NCBI GenBank assembly: GCA_025358155.1
Contig: JANYKR010000028.1
Location: 1 to 64,000 of the forward strand
Direction of reading: 5' to 3'
Source: Betaproteobacteria bacterium
GTDB taxonomy: Bacteria; Pseudomonadota; Gammaproteobacteria; Burkholderiales; Burkholderiaceae_C
DNA: 64,000 nt
In this document: piece by piece, positions 9,086 to 17,608 of the stretch
Position numbering within the stretch: the stretch's first letter is position 1
Layout of the letters: each line of letters starts with the position of its first letter
Position numbers and translations under genes: made by a program
The notes under the pieces: generated by a model
The model's database searches: none
What the model was told of the DNA's origin: nothing
Seen by the model: the letters and a program-made list of their open reading frames with translations, nothing else

Positions 9086-10339
9086 ATGCCCCGATTTGCC
9101 TACACCGGCCGAGCGGCCAGCGGCGCCGTCAGCGGCGAGCTTGACGGCGCTGACCCGGGCGCGGTGGCTGCGCTCCTGATGTCACGCGGCGTCACGCCGC
9201 TGCAGATCAGCGCGGGTGGCGCCGCCAGCCACGCTGCCAGCCACGCTGCCGATGGCCCCAAGGCCGGAGACCTGGTGCTGCCCAAGCTGTTCCAGCCCAA
9301 GGTGCTGCCGGCCGATTTGATGCTGTTCTCGCGCCAGCTGCACACCTTGCTGCGGGCGGGGGTGCCGATCCTGCGGGCGCTGGCCGGGCTGCAAGAGTCG
9401 GCGGTAAACCCGAAGATGAAGTCCACCCTGGCCAGCGTGCGGCAAAGCCTGGAGTCGGGCATCGAGCTGTCGATGTGTTTTGCCCAGCAAGGCGGCGTGT
9501 TCGACCACTTCTACGTCTCGATGGTGCGGGTGGGCGAGATGACCGGCCGGCTCGACGAGGTGTTCTTGCGGCTGTTCAAGCACATCGAGTTCGAGAGCTT
9601 CATGCACCAGCAGGTCAAGTCGGCGATCCGCTACCCCAGCTTTGTGGTCGGCGCCATGGCGATTGCCGTGGGCGTGATCAACACCTTGGTGGTGCCAGCG
9701 TTTGCCAACGTCTTCAAGAGCTTCAACGCCGAGCTGCCCCTGGCCACCCGCTTGCTGGTGGGCAGCAGCGAGTTCACGCTGCGTTACGGCTGGGCGGTAG
9801 GCATAGCCTCGGTGATCGCGTTTTTTGCGCTGCGGCGCTGGAAGGCCCAGCCGCAAGGCCGCCGGGTCTGGGACCGCTGGATGCTCAAAGCGCCGCTGGC
9901 CGGCCGCATCGTGCAAAAGGCCACGCTGTCGCGCTTTTCACGCAGCTTTGCGATCGCGCTCAAGAGCGGCGTGCCGATCGAGCAGGCCCTGACCGTGGTG
10001 TCTCAAACCGTGGACAACGCCCACATCAGCCGCAAGGTCGAGGCCATGCGCGAGGCCGTCGAGCGGGGCGACACGATCCTGCGCGCGGCCATCGCCTCGG
10101 GCATCTTCACGCCGGTGGTGCTGCAGATGATCGCGGTGGGCGAGGAGACCGGCGCGATCGACGAGCTGATGGAAGAGATTGCCGAGCTCTACACCAACGA
10201 GGTGCAGTACGAGCTCAAGACCTTGTCCCAGCAGATCGAGCCGATCCTGATCGTATTTCTTGGCGCCCTGGTGCTGTTGCTGGCACTGGGCGTATTTCTC
10301 CCCTTGTGGGATTTGGGCCGGGTATCCCTCAAGAAATGA
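9086..10339 (+). CDS. mshG: Inner-membrane platform protein MshG (GspF/PilC family)
   Basis: The 417-residue protein has two tandem T2SSF domains. The first begins at about residue 80 (LMLFSRQLHTLLRAGVPI) and the second at about 285 (RFSRSFAIALKSGVPI). Membrane helices fall near 185-205, 235-255 and 385-410, ending LGVFLPLWDLGRV. It anchors the pilus base and couples MshE to pilin insertion. It lies 11 bp after mshE. Length and order match the MSHA and type IV pilus systems. Confidence 0.92.
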   Translation: MPRFAYTGRAASGAVSGELDGADPGAVAALLMSRGVTPLQISAGGAASHAASHAADGPKAGDLVLPKLFQPKVLPADLMLFSRQLHTLLRAGVPILRALAGLQESAVNPKMKSTLASVRQSLESGIELSMCFAQQGGVFDHFYVSMVRVGEMTGRLDEVFLRLFKHIEFESFMHQQVKSAIRYPSFVVGAMAIAVGVINTLVVPAFANVFKSFNAELPLATRLLVGSSEFTLRYGWAVGIASVIAFFALRRWKAQPQGRRVWDRWMLKAPLAGRIVQKATLSRFSRSFAIALKSGVPIEQALTVVSQTVDNAHISRKVEAMREAVERGDTILRAAIASGIFTPVVLQMIAVGEETGAIDELMEEIAELYTNEVQYELKTLSQQIEPILIVFLGALVLLLALGVFLPLWDLGRVSLKK

Positions 10340-10430
10340 GCCCGCCATTCCGATATCCCGTGCAAGCCCACGGCCAGCTGGCTTCGGGTTCGCCAAGCCT
10401 TTCAACCCCCCGCCCCACTGGAGTACCGAC

Positions 10431-10853
10431 ATGAAAATTCGCCAAACCCGCAAAAGCCAAGCTGGCTTCACGATGATCGAGCTGATCGTCGTGATCGTGA
10501 TCCTGGGCATTCTGGCCGCCACCGCACTGCCCAAATTCATCGACATGAATACCGACGCCAAGGCGGCTGCGCTCAAGGGCGTGGCCGGTGCCGCCGGCAG
10601 CGCCATGAGCATCAACTACGCCGGCTGCGCAGTTAAACAGCATGTGGCCACCGCCGGCAAGTGCGTCCAGGTCAACAACTGCAGCAGCCTGGGCTCGATC
10701 CTGCAAGGCGGCCTGCCCGCCGGCTACACGGTGGCAGCCGCCGCGCTGGGCACCGGCGTGGCCGGCAGCAACGGTGTTGAAGCCACCTGCACCCTCACCC
10801 AGACCGACGGCAGCGCCACCGCCACCTTCACCGGCATCTCGGCCGGCGTCTGA
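10431..10853 (+). CDS. mshA: Type IV (MSHA-type) major prepilin
   Basis: The 140-residue prepilin has a 12-residue basic leader and the type III cleavage motif AG|FTMIEL, with Glu at +5 and the hydrophobic helix VVIVILGILAATALPKF. After the helix comes ATALPKFIDMNTDAKAAA, very close to MSHA pilins. Four cysteines follow the helix (CAVK, GKC, NNC, ATC), so one or two disulfides are likely. GGAG sits 10 bp before the ATG. It is the first and best prepilin of the cluster, hence the major-pilin call; mshB would be the alternative. A preceding 91-bp gap after mshG may hold its own promoter. Confidence 0.82.
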   Translation: MKIRQTRKSQAGFTMIELIVVIVILGILAATALPKFIDMNTDAKAAALKGVAGAAGSAMSINYAGCAVKQHVATAGKCVQVNNCSSLGSILQGGLPAGYTVAAAALGTGVAGSNGVEATCTLTQTDGSATATFTGISAGV

Positions 10854-10874
10854 CGGGTACGGCTGGCGGCAACG

Positions 10875-13800
10875 ATGATCCGAATCCTCGTCGCCGCCTG
10901 GCTGGTTCTGACCCTGTCCGGACTGGCCGAGGCCGCCACCTACACCAGCGCTTCCACCACCTACAACCTGATCGACTCCAGCAGCCACAGCAAGGTCGGC
11001 TACAACACCGCGCCCTACAAGTTCAACGCGGCGGCCGGCTGCGGCACCGCACCGCCCACGTTGGACGACACGCTCAGTGACGCGATACCGATAGGCTTTA
11101 CCTTCGTGTTCGGCAGCACCGGCTACACCAGCGCCAACATCATGAGCAACGGCCGGCTGCAGTTTGGCAACACCACCTGCGGCTCGGGCACCAACGCCAT
11201 CGGCCCGCCCCAGACCTACCCCTACGGTTTCCCAGTCGCTGGCATGAACGGCGTGATGAAGATCTTTGGCGTCGACCTGGACCACACCAACCTGGTGGAC
11301 GTGCCCAACTACCCGGCAGCCAACACCAAGACCCCTTGCACCAGCAAGGCCAGCTGCTACGTCAGCGTGGCCACGCTGGGTGTTGCGCCCGGCCGGCAGT
11401 TTGTGGTGACCTGGAAGAACGTGCCCGAGTGGGTGGCGGCCAACAACACCAGTGGCTCGTTTGACCTGCAGATCGTGCTCAACGAGGACGGCAGCTTCAT
11501 TTTCCAGTACGGCAACGTGGTGCACGGTGGCACGGGCACGGCGCAGATCGGCTGGCAGCTCAGCACCAGCGATTACCAGGTGCTGGCCTTTGGTGCCTCG
11601 GCCGAGCCGCCGCCCAACTCGGCGATCATCTTCTACATCCCGTCGCCGATCGCGGCCTACCGGTTCGAGGAAGGCGCCTGGGCGCCCGGGGTGGCGGGCC
11701 AGGTCACGGACGCATCGGGCCAGGGCCGGCCCGGTACAAGCCTGGGCAATGCCCAGCCCAGCTCCAGCGGCAAGGTCTGCCGGGCGGTCGATATCCCCGC
11801 CAACACCAGCGCGGCCTCGGTGGATGCGGTCAAGACCGGGGTCGATCTGTCGAGCAGCGCCCTCAACTTGCTGGGCACCGGCACGGTGGCGTTCTGGTTC
11901 AAGTCGAATGCCGCCTGGAACAGCGGCGTGGCCGCGCAGTTGCTCGACGCCACGGCCGTCAGCGGTCAATGGTTCTACCTCAGCAAGACCGCCAGCGGCA
12001 CGCTGTACTTTGAAGTGGTGGACAGCACCGGCGTCAGCCGCTCGGTCGAGACCCCGGCACAGGCATTTGTCGCCAACACCTGGGTGCATGTGGCGCTGGC
12101 CTGGAACTTCAACGGCGCGGCCGCTGCCAATTCGGACAGCCTGAGCTTGTGGATCAACGGCGGCACGCCCACCACCGCCAGCTTCACCGGCAGCGGCACG
12201 ATCACCACCGCGGCAAGCGTGGTGCACCTGGGCGACAACCCCTCGGGTTTTGTCGGCACCAAGGGCACGGTCAATTCAGCCAACGGCCAGCTCGACGAAG
12301 CCCAGTTTTACAACTACGTGATGAGCACCGCTCAGCTCGGCACCCTGGTCTCAGCCAGCCGGACTTGCACCGCACTGAGCTTCGACCACCTGGAGCTGCA
12401 GCACGCCAGCGGCGCCGGCATCACCTGCACGCCCACCGTATTGACCGTGCGGGCCTGCCTGAACGCAGCGTGCAGCAGCCTCTACACCAGCGGAGTGGCC
12501 GGCACGCTCAAAACCACGGGCGGCGCCAGCAGCGTGTTTGATGGCAACTCGGGAAACGGCGCGGGTGCGGCTTTCGTGATCCCGGCGGGCAGCAGCTCGG
12601 TGACGAAGGGGGTGCAGGTCACCACGGTGGGCAGCACGGTGGTGGGGGTCAACAGCTTGTCGATCTCTGCCAACGGCAGCCACAGCTGCAACTTTGGTGC
12701 CCCGAGTTGCACCTTGTCGGCGGTGGACGCGGGTTTCATCGTCAGCGCGCCCAACCATGTCTCGGAGGCGGTATCGACCTTGACAGTGTCGGCCGTGCGC
12801 AAGTCCGACAACAGCCTGGCCTGTGTGCCGGCCTTTGCCAACGTCAGCAAGACCGTGACGCTGAACTGCGGCTACACCAACCCGGTCGCCGGCATCTTGC
12901 CGCTGCGGGTGGCTGGCAGCGCGCTCAATGCCGCAGGCAGCGCGGCAGCGGCCTGCGACGCAGGTGGCCAGGCGGTGCCGCTGAGCTTCAATGCCTCGGG
13001 CGTGGCCACGCCCACGCTGCAGTACGCCGATGTAGGGCAGCTGAGCGTGTCGGCGCGGTACACCGGCAGCGCTGCCACCAACGACACCGGCCTGGTGCTG
13101 AGCGGCAGCAGCGCCGGCTTCACCATCGCACCGGCGTCGTTTGGCTTTGGCGCCATCACGGCGGCGCCACTCCGCGCCGGCAGCGCCTTTGCCGCCACCG
13201 TCAGCGCCCGCAACAGCGCCGGCGCCACCACGCCCAACTTTGGCCGCGAGGCGGTGCCCGAAGGAGCAACCCTGGGCCTTGTCAAACGCAGCCCCACCGG
13301 CAGCGGCGCCAGCAACGGTGTGTTCAGCGGCAGCCTGGGCGCGTTTGCGGGCGGCAGCACCACCGCCGCCAACCTGGTCTGGAGCGAGGTGGGCAGCGCC
13401 GACCTGAGCGCCACGCTGACGAGTGCCAGCTACCTGGGCAGCGGCTTGACGGCAAGCGGCAGCACCGGCGCGGCCGGTGCGGTCGGGCCCTTCATCCCAC
13501 ACCACTTCGATGTGGCGGCCACACCGGCATGCAATGCGGTGTTCAGCTACGCCGGCCAGCCGTTTGTCAGCACCGTGACCGCGCGCAACGGCCTGAGCCC
13601 AGCCGGCACCACCGTCAACTTCGACGGCAGCAGCGCCACCACACCCAACCAGGCCACTGCGGTCACCGTGGGCGAGGCCAGCGCGCTGGGCCTGGGCAGC
13701 CTGAGTGGCGGCAGCATCGCCGCCAGCGGCTTCGTGGCCGGGGTGGCCAGCGCCAGCCTCAGCTACCCCTTTACCAGCAAAACCACCGCGCCACAGACCC

Positions 13801-14369
13801 TGACGCTGCGTGCCAGCAACGGCCTGGGCGGCGCCGCTGGCGTCAGCTCGGCCGGCTACACCGAGGCCAGCATGCCGCTGCGCAGCGGCCGGCTGCGGCT
13901 GAGCAACGCCTTTGGCAGCGCCAGCGCTGCGCTGCAGGTGCCGGTGGTGGCCGAGTACTGGAGCGCCAACAGCTGGGTGCTCAACAGTGCGGACAACTGC
14001 ACCACGCTGGCCGGCAGCAGCGTCGTGCTGTCCAACCCGCGCAATGCCGCAGGCAACAGCAGCACGGCCAGCAGCGTCGCCGCCGGGGTGGTGGCGCTGG
14101 CCAACGGCAGCGGCCTGATCCCGCTGGCCGCACCCACACCCGCCGGCAGCAGCCTGAGCCTGGACCTGGCGGTCAACCTGGGCAGCAGCGCCGCGGATCA
14201 GAGCTGCCAGGCCAACCACCCGGCCAGCACCGGCGCTGGCAAGCCCTGGTTGCGGGCCCAAAACGGCAGTTGCGCCGCCACCCCAGACCGTGACCCCTCG
14301 GCCCGCGCCAGCTTTGGCATCTACAGCCCCGAGACCCGGAAGACGGTGCATGTGCGCGAGATCTTCTGA
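10875..14369 (+). CDS. mshQ: MshQ-like giant surface protein with LamG-like and DUF6701 regions
   Basis: The 1164-residue protein has a signal peptide (cleavage after GLAEA, residue 20), an N-terminal beta-rich domain with paired cysteines, a concanavalin/LamG-like domain at about 258-415 (YRFEEG ... WVHVALAWNFNG) and a long beta-sandwich region from about 500 to the end that fits DUF6701 of MshQ. It is rich in Ser, Thr, Ala and Gly. It probably sits at the pilus tip or outer surface and may bind ligands; this is inference from the LamG-like domain. In Vibrio and related clusters mshQ is last, whereas here it lies directly after the pilin gene. Confidence 0.78.
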   Translation: MIRILVAAWLVLTLSGLAEAATYTSASTTYNLIDSSSHSKVGYNTAPYKFNAAAGCGTAPPTLDDTLSDAIPIGFTFVFGSTGYTSANIMSNGRLQFGNTTCGSGTNAIGPPQTYPYGFPVAGMNGVMKIFGVDLDHTNLVDVPNYPAANTKTPCTSKASCYVSVATLGVAPGRQFVVTWKNVPEWVAANNTSGSFDLQIVLNEDGSFIFQYGNVVHGGTGTAQIGWQLSTSDYQVLAFGASAEPPPNSAIIFYIPSPIAAYRFEEGAWAPGVAGQVTDASGQGRPGTSLGNAQPSSSGKVCRAVDIPANTSAASVDAVKTGVDLSSSALNLLGTGTVAFWFKSNAAWNSGVAAQLLDATAVSGQWFYLSKTASGTLYFEVVDSTGVSRSVETPAQAFVANTWVHVALAWNFNGAAAANSDSLSLWINGGTPTTASFTGSGTITTAASVVHLGDNPSGFVGTKGTVNSANGQLDEAQFYNYVMSTAQLGTLVSASRTCTALSFDHLELQHASGAGITCTPTVLTVRACLNAACSSLYTSGVAGTLKTTGGASSVFDGNSGNGAGAAFVIPAGSSSVTKGVQVTTVGSTVVGVNSLSISANGSHSCNFGAPSCTLSAVDAGFIVSAPNHVSEAVSTLTVSAVRKSDNSLACVPAFANVSKTVTLNCGYTNPVAGILPLRVAGSALNAAGSAAAACDAGGQAVPLSFNASGVATPTLQYADVGQLSVSARYTGSAATNDTGLVLSGSSAGFTIAPASFGFGAITAAPLRAGSAFAATVSARNSAGATTPNFGREAVPEGATLGLVKRSPTGSGASNGVFSGSLGAFAGGSTTAANLVWSEVGSADLSATLTSASYLGSGLTASGSTGAAGAVGPFIPHHFDVAATPACNAVFSYAGQPFVSTVTARNGLSPAGTTVNFDGSSATTPNQATAVTVGEASALGLGSLSGGSIAASGFVAGVASASLSYPFTSKTTAPQTLTLRASNGLGGAAGVSSAGYTEASMPLRSGRLRLSNAFGSASAALQVPVVAEYWSANSWVLNSADNCTTLAGSSVVLSNPRNAAGNSSTASSVAAGVVALANGSGLIPLAAPTPAGSSLSLDLAVNLGSSAADQSCQANHPASTGAGKPWLRAQNGSCAATPDRDPSARASFGIYSPETRKTVHVREIF

Positions 14370-14877
14370 GCAAGGCCCTGCACGGCAGCTCGCTGCGCCG
14401 CAGCGACGCCCACCGCTGCGGCAAGGCTTCACTCTGGTCGAGCTGATCGCCGTGATGCTGCTGGTGGGTGTGCTCGCCACGGTGGCCCTGCCCCGGCTGG
14501 ACGGCGTGTTTGCGCTGCGCAGCGCCGGCTGGCGCGACCAGGTGCGCAGCGGCCTGCTCCAGGCGCATGCGCTGGCCCAGGGCCACCGCCGGCTGGTTTG
14601 CGTGGCCCTGGCCACCGGCGACATGCGCCTGAGCCAGGCCAGCACCAACCCGGCCAGCGCCTGCGACACCGTACTCAAAGGTCTGGACGGTGATGCACGC
14701 TGGGCGGTGGATGCCAATGCCATCACGCTGACCCAGAGCCCGGCGGGCACGCTGTACTTTCAGCCCGACGGCCGCATCACCAGCGACGGCGCGGGCAGCA
14801 ATGCGGTCAATGTCAGCGTCGGGTTGGCGGGTGAGGCCGCGTTGCTGTTGATCGGCGAGACCGGCCATGTCGATTAG
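14350..14877 (+). CDS. mshC: GspH/FimT-type minor pseudopilin (MshC-like)
   Basis: The 175-residue prepilin-like protein has the cleavage site QG|FTLVEL after a leader of about 32 residues, then the hydrophobic helix IAVMLLVGVLATVALPRL and a GspH-type domain with one Cys pair (RRLVCVALATGDMRL ... SACDT). The ATG at 14350 overlaps the end of mshQ by 20 bp; an upstream GTG would overlap more and is less likely. The reading frame then overlaps mshD by 11 bp. Placement between pilin and mshD supports mshC. Confidence 0.78.
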   Translation: MCARSSEQGPARQLAAPQRRPPLRQGFTLVELIAVMLLVGVLATVALPRLDGVFALRSAGWRDQVRSGLLQAHALAQGHRRLVCVALATGDMRLSQASTNPASACDTVLKGLDGDARWAVDANAITLTQSPAGTLYFQPDGRITSDGAGSNAVNVSVGLAGEAALLLIGETGHVD

Positions 14878-15352
14878 GCGCCGGGCCCCTTCACCCGGCC
14901 CCAGGCTGCGCCAGCGCGGCTTCACGCTGCCCGAGGCGATCCTGGCCATCATCGTGATCGGTGTTGGCCTGGCCGGCCTGCTGCTGGCCTTTGGCACGGT
15001 GGCCCGCGGCAGTGCCGACCCGGTGCTGCGCAAGCAGCTGCTGGCCGTTGCCCAGGAGTTGATGGAAGAGATCACGCTCAAGCCCTATGCCCCTGCCGCC
15101 AACGCGGCGCCCGCTGGCTGCGCCCGCGACACCTACAACGACATCACCGACTACAACGGCTACAGCGCCACCGGCTTTTGCACCGTGGACGGCGTGGTGA
15201 TCGCGGCGCTGGCCAGCACCAGCGTGGTCGTCAGCGTGGCCAGCGGCACGCTGTTCGGGGTGGCGGCGGCCAAGTCGATCACGGTGACGGTCAGCAGCAA
15301 CGGCGAAAGCCTGTCGCTGCAGGGCTGGCGCACCGACTACGCCTCGCCATGA
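14867..15352 (+). CDS. mshD: Minor pseudopilin MshD-like
   Basis: The 161-residue protein has prepilin motif RG|FTLPEAIL with Glu at +5, a hydrophobic helix AIIVIGVGLAGLLLAFG, and then LLAVAQELMEEI, a stretch typical of PilV/MshD-type minor pilins. Two cysteines (GCARD, GFCTV) bracket an aromatic-rich loop. It overlaps the upstream gene by 11 bp and its TGA overlaps the next start by 4 bp, so the four pseudopilin genes form one coupled unit. Confidence 0.8.
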   Translation: MSIRRRAPSPGPRLRQRGFTLPEAILAIIVIGVGLAGLLLAFGTVARGSADPVLRKQLLAVAQELMEEITLKPYAPAANAAPAGCARDTYNDITDYNGYSATGFCTVDGVVIAALASTSVVVSVASGTLFGVAAAKSITVTVSSNGESLSLQGWRTDYASP

Positions 15353-16227
15353 GGCCAGCAGGCTGCCGACCGCTGCCGGGTCGCCACCCGGCGGGCTTCA
15401 CCCTGGTCGAGATGATCGTCACCCTGGTGCTGTTTGGCATCATGGCGGCCACGCTGACGGTCTTCTTCAAACCCGCGCTCGACACCTGGCTGGCGGTGCG
15501 CAGCCGCAGCGCGCTGGCGGGCGAGGCCGACAACAGCCTGCGCCGCATGCTGCAAGACGTGCGGGTGGCGGTGCCCAACTCGATCCGCACCCCCGCCAGC
15601 AACTGCTTCGAGCTGGTGCCCACCAGCGGCGGCGGGCGCTACCGCATGGGCCCGGACACCGTGGTGGCCGGCGCGGCCGTGGTCGACCCGGCCAGCGCCA
15701 CCACCAGCTTCGACGTGTTGTCGCCGCTCACCAGCCTGCCCGCCGTGGGCGACTGGGTGGTGGTCGACAACCAGAACCCCAGCGATGTCTACAGCGGCAG
15801 CAACCGCAGCGCGATCACTGCGGTCTCGACGCCGGCAGCGGCGCTGGGCCGGCACCGGCTGGCGATCAATGCGCTGCAGTTTCCGATGGGCTACGACGGT
15901 GGCCGCTTTGCGCTGGTGAGCCAGACGCAGCAGGCGGTGTTCTACGTCTGCAGCGGTGCGTCCAGCACGCTCGACGCCAACGGCGACGCACCGGGGGTGC
16001 TGGTCCGGCTGAAGGCCTACGGCTTCAATGCCGCCGCACCGTCGGCCTGCCCGGCCAGCAGTGGCGGCGACGTGCTGGCGACCGGCCTGAAGTCTTGCCG
16101 TTTCTTGTACAACGCCAACCAGGGGGCCACCCAGCAGAGCGGGTTCTTGTCGATCCAGATCGAGCTGACCCGCAACAACGAGACCGCCAGCCTGGTGATG
16201 GGGGCCCATGTGAACAACATGCCATGA
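15349..16227 (+). CDS. mshO: Minor pseudopilin MshO-like (PilW/GspJ type)
   Basis: The 292-residue protein has leader HPAG|FTLVEM, a hydrophobic helix IVTLVLFGIMAATLTVFF and a long C-terminal domain with four cysteines. Size and the sequence RRMLQDVRVAVPNSIR after the helix are characteristic of MshO. The ATG at 15349 overlaps the mshD stop (ATGA). An earlier in-frame GTG at 15178 lies inside mshD and is not used. Confidence 0.82.
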   Translation: MRPAGCRPLPGRHPAGFTLVEMIVTLVLFGIMAATLTVFFKPALDTWLAVRSRSALAGEADNSLRRMLQDVRVAVPNSIRTPASNCFELVPTSGGGRYRMGPDTVVAGAAVVDPASATTSFDVLSPLTSLPAVGDWVVVDNQNPSDVYSGSNRSAITAVSTPAAALGRHRLAINALQFPMGYDGGRFALVSQTQQAVFYVCSGASSTLDANGDAPGVLVRLKAYGFNAAAPSACPASSGGDVLATGLKSCRFLYNANQGATQQSGFLSIQIELTRNNETASLVMGAHVNNMP

Positions 16228-16739
16228 CCCTGAAGCGCCCCGCACCGGTCGCCGTACGCCAGGTACGCCCCGTACGCCCCGCACGCCGCTTGCCCGGCAA
16301 GCCCGGTCATGGCCTGGGCGCGATCAGCGTGATCGTGGTGCTGGTGGGCCTGGCCACCATGGCGGCGGCGGTGGTCCGCCTGGGTCAGCAGGGCAGCAGC
16401 CTGAGCGCGCAGGACCTCGACAGCGCCCGCGCCTCGGTGGCAGCGCGCACCGGCGTGGAGTGGGGCCTGTACCAGGCTTTCAAAGGCAGCTGGACCACTT
16501 GCAGCAACCTGAGCCAGACGCTGGACGCCGGCAATGGCATGCGCATCACCGTGGGCTGTGATTCACGCAGTTTCAACGAGGGTGAAGACAGCCCGGGCGT
16601 GCCGCATGGGGTACGGGTGTTCACCATCGACGCGGTGGCCTGCCGCAGTGGCAGCGCTACCACCCCCTGTCCGGACGCTGCAGCCGCCGTGCAGTCGGGC
16701 TATGTCGAGCGCAGGCGCCAGGTGCAGGCGGTGAACTGA
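16224..16739 (+). CDS. mshP: MshP-like pilus biogenesis protein
   Basis: The 171-residue product has a basic N-terminus of about 30 residues and one membrane helix (AISVIVVLVGLATMAAAVVRL), then a small periplasmic domain containing four cysteines. MshP proteins have this PilX-like form without a strict prepilin motif. Here GHGLGAISVIVV replaces GFTLIE, so peptidase cleavage is uncertain. A 9-bp repeat writes VRQ/VRP/ARR in the N-terminus. The ATG overlaps the mshO stop by 4 bp. This is the last gene of the cluster. Confidence 0.75.
   Translation: MTLKRPAPVAVRQVRPVRPARRLPGKPGHGLGAISVIVVLVGLATMAAAVVRLGQQGSSLSAQDLDSARASVAARTGVEWGLYQAFKGSWTTCSNLSQTLDAGNGMRITVGCDSRSFNEGEDSPGVPHGVRVFTIDAVACRSGSATTPCPDAAAAVQSGYVERRRQVQAVN
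16254..16289. repeat. 9-bp tandem repeat, 4 copies, in mshP 5' end
   Basis: The unit GTACGCCCC is repeated with small changes (GTACGCCAG, GTACGCCCC twice, GCACGCCGC). It encodes the run VRQVRPVRPARR, giving mshP a strongly basic N-terminus before its membrane helix. Confidence 0.85.
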
Positions 16740-16761
16740 GCCACTGGCCTGGCGGACCCGC

Positions 16762-17088
16762 TCAATGCGCGCCGGCCGGCTGTTGCTCGGGCTCGGTCAT
16801 CACCCAGCCCAGCAAGATCAGCGCGGCCGCGCTGCCTACTGGCATCAGCAGCACCGACAGCCCCACCCAGCCCACCACCGAGCGGCCGAGGCGGAGCGCG
16901 GCGATGCCGAGAAACACCCAGTGCAGGGGCAGCGCCAACGCGATCACCAGGCCGGTGGCGACGGTGCGCGGTACCGACGCCAAGGTGGACTGCAGCATCG
17001 GCGGCAGGAACATCGCCACCGCGGCGCAGGCGGCCAACAGGGCCAGCATCGAATCGAACAGGGCACGTTGGGCCGATTTTTTGGACAT
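16762..17088 (-). CDS. Small three-helix membrane protein, unknown function
   Basis: The 108-residue product has three likely membrane helices at about 13-33, 42-63 and 72-98, a basic N-terminus (MSKKSAQR) and a hydrophilic tail. I do not recognise a family. The start at 17088 is preferred over an in-frame ATG at 17169, because GGAG lies 8 bp before it and the extra 27 residues are not membrane-like. It converges on the pilus cluster, with 22 bp between stops. Confidence 0.6.
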   Translation of the reverse strand: MSKKSAQRALFDSMLALLAACAAVAMFLPPMLQSTLASVPRTVATGLVIALALPLHWVFLGIAALRLGRSVVGWVGLSVLLMPVGSAAALILLGWVMTEPEQQPAGAH

Positions 17089-17165
17089 CGCAATGCTCCG
17101 GGCCGACAGCGACCCCGCTGCCTGCCATTCTGCGCCTGTCGGCAATGCCCGGGTTGGCGTGGCCG

Positions 17166-17465
17166 TCAATTGAAGCGTATGCGGCTGGCCTCAAGCAAGG
17201 TCCGGTCGGCTGAGAGCTGGCCCTCGACCTTGAGGCTGCCGGTGTAGCCCACCAGCTTGGCGGCGCTGCCGTTCTCGAACACCACGGCGCTGCTGCCGTA
17301 GCTGACCGGCATGCCGCGCAGCTCAAAGCGTTTGGCGACGCTGTCCAGACCACTCGGCGTTCCCTCAAGCTCAAAGCTGCGGGGCTGCTCGGTCGAAACC
17401 ACCACCTGGCTGGCGACCAACACACCGGCCCGCAGCGTGCCGCGACCTCGGCACCCAGCCGACAT
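17166..17465 (-). pseudogene. DUF5666-type protein, C-terminal remnant
   Basis: The 99-residue frame contains the repeat-like beta pattern of DUF5666 proteins: FELEGTPSGLDSVAKRFELR, GMPVSYGSSAVVFENG, then LKVEGQLSADRTLLEASRIR. There is no signal peptide or lipobox, although these proteins are normally exported, several hundred residues long and carry several such repeats. The first 20 residues (GRGTLRAGVLVASQVVVS) look like the end of a preceding repeat. I read it as a 5'-truncated remnant next to dinB. A real short protein is possible, but there is no clear ribosome site at 17465. Confidence 0.6.
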
Positions 17466-17608
17466 TTATGGATTGCGGCCAGGTAACGTTGGCTTGCAAG
17501 ACGCTGGCGAAGAGTTTGCGCTGCGGGCCTCGCCAGGATCGGTGCCGCCCAGGCCTGCCCCGGCATGCACCGACACGCCGATGGCCCGGCGCCGTCCACA
17601 ATCGGTGC

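Noticed and set aside
12351..14750. 799-codon minus-strand frame across the mshQ-like gene
   Set aside because: Composition is Ala/Gly/Arg/His-rich and follows the complement of a coding frame; no domain seen.
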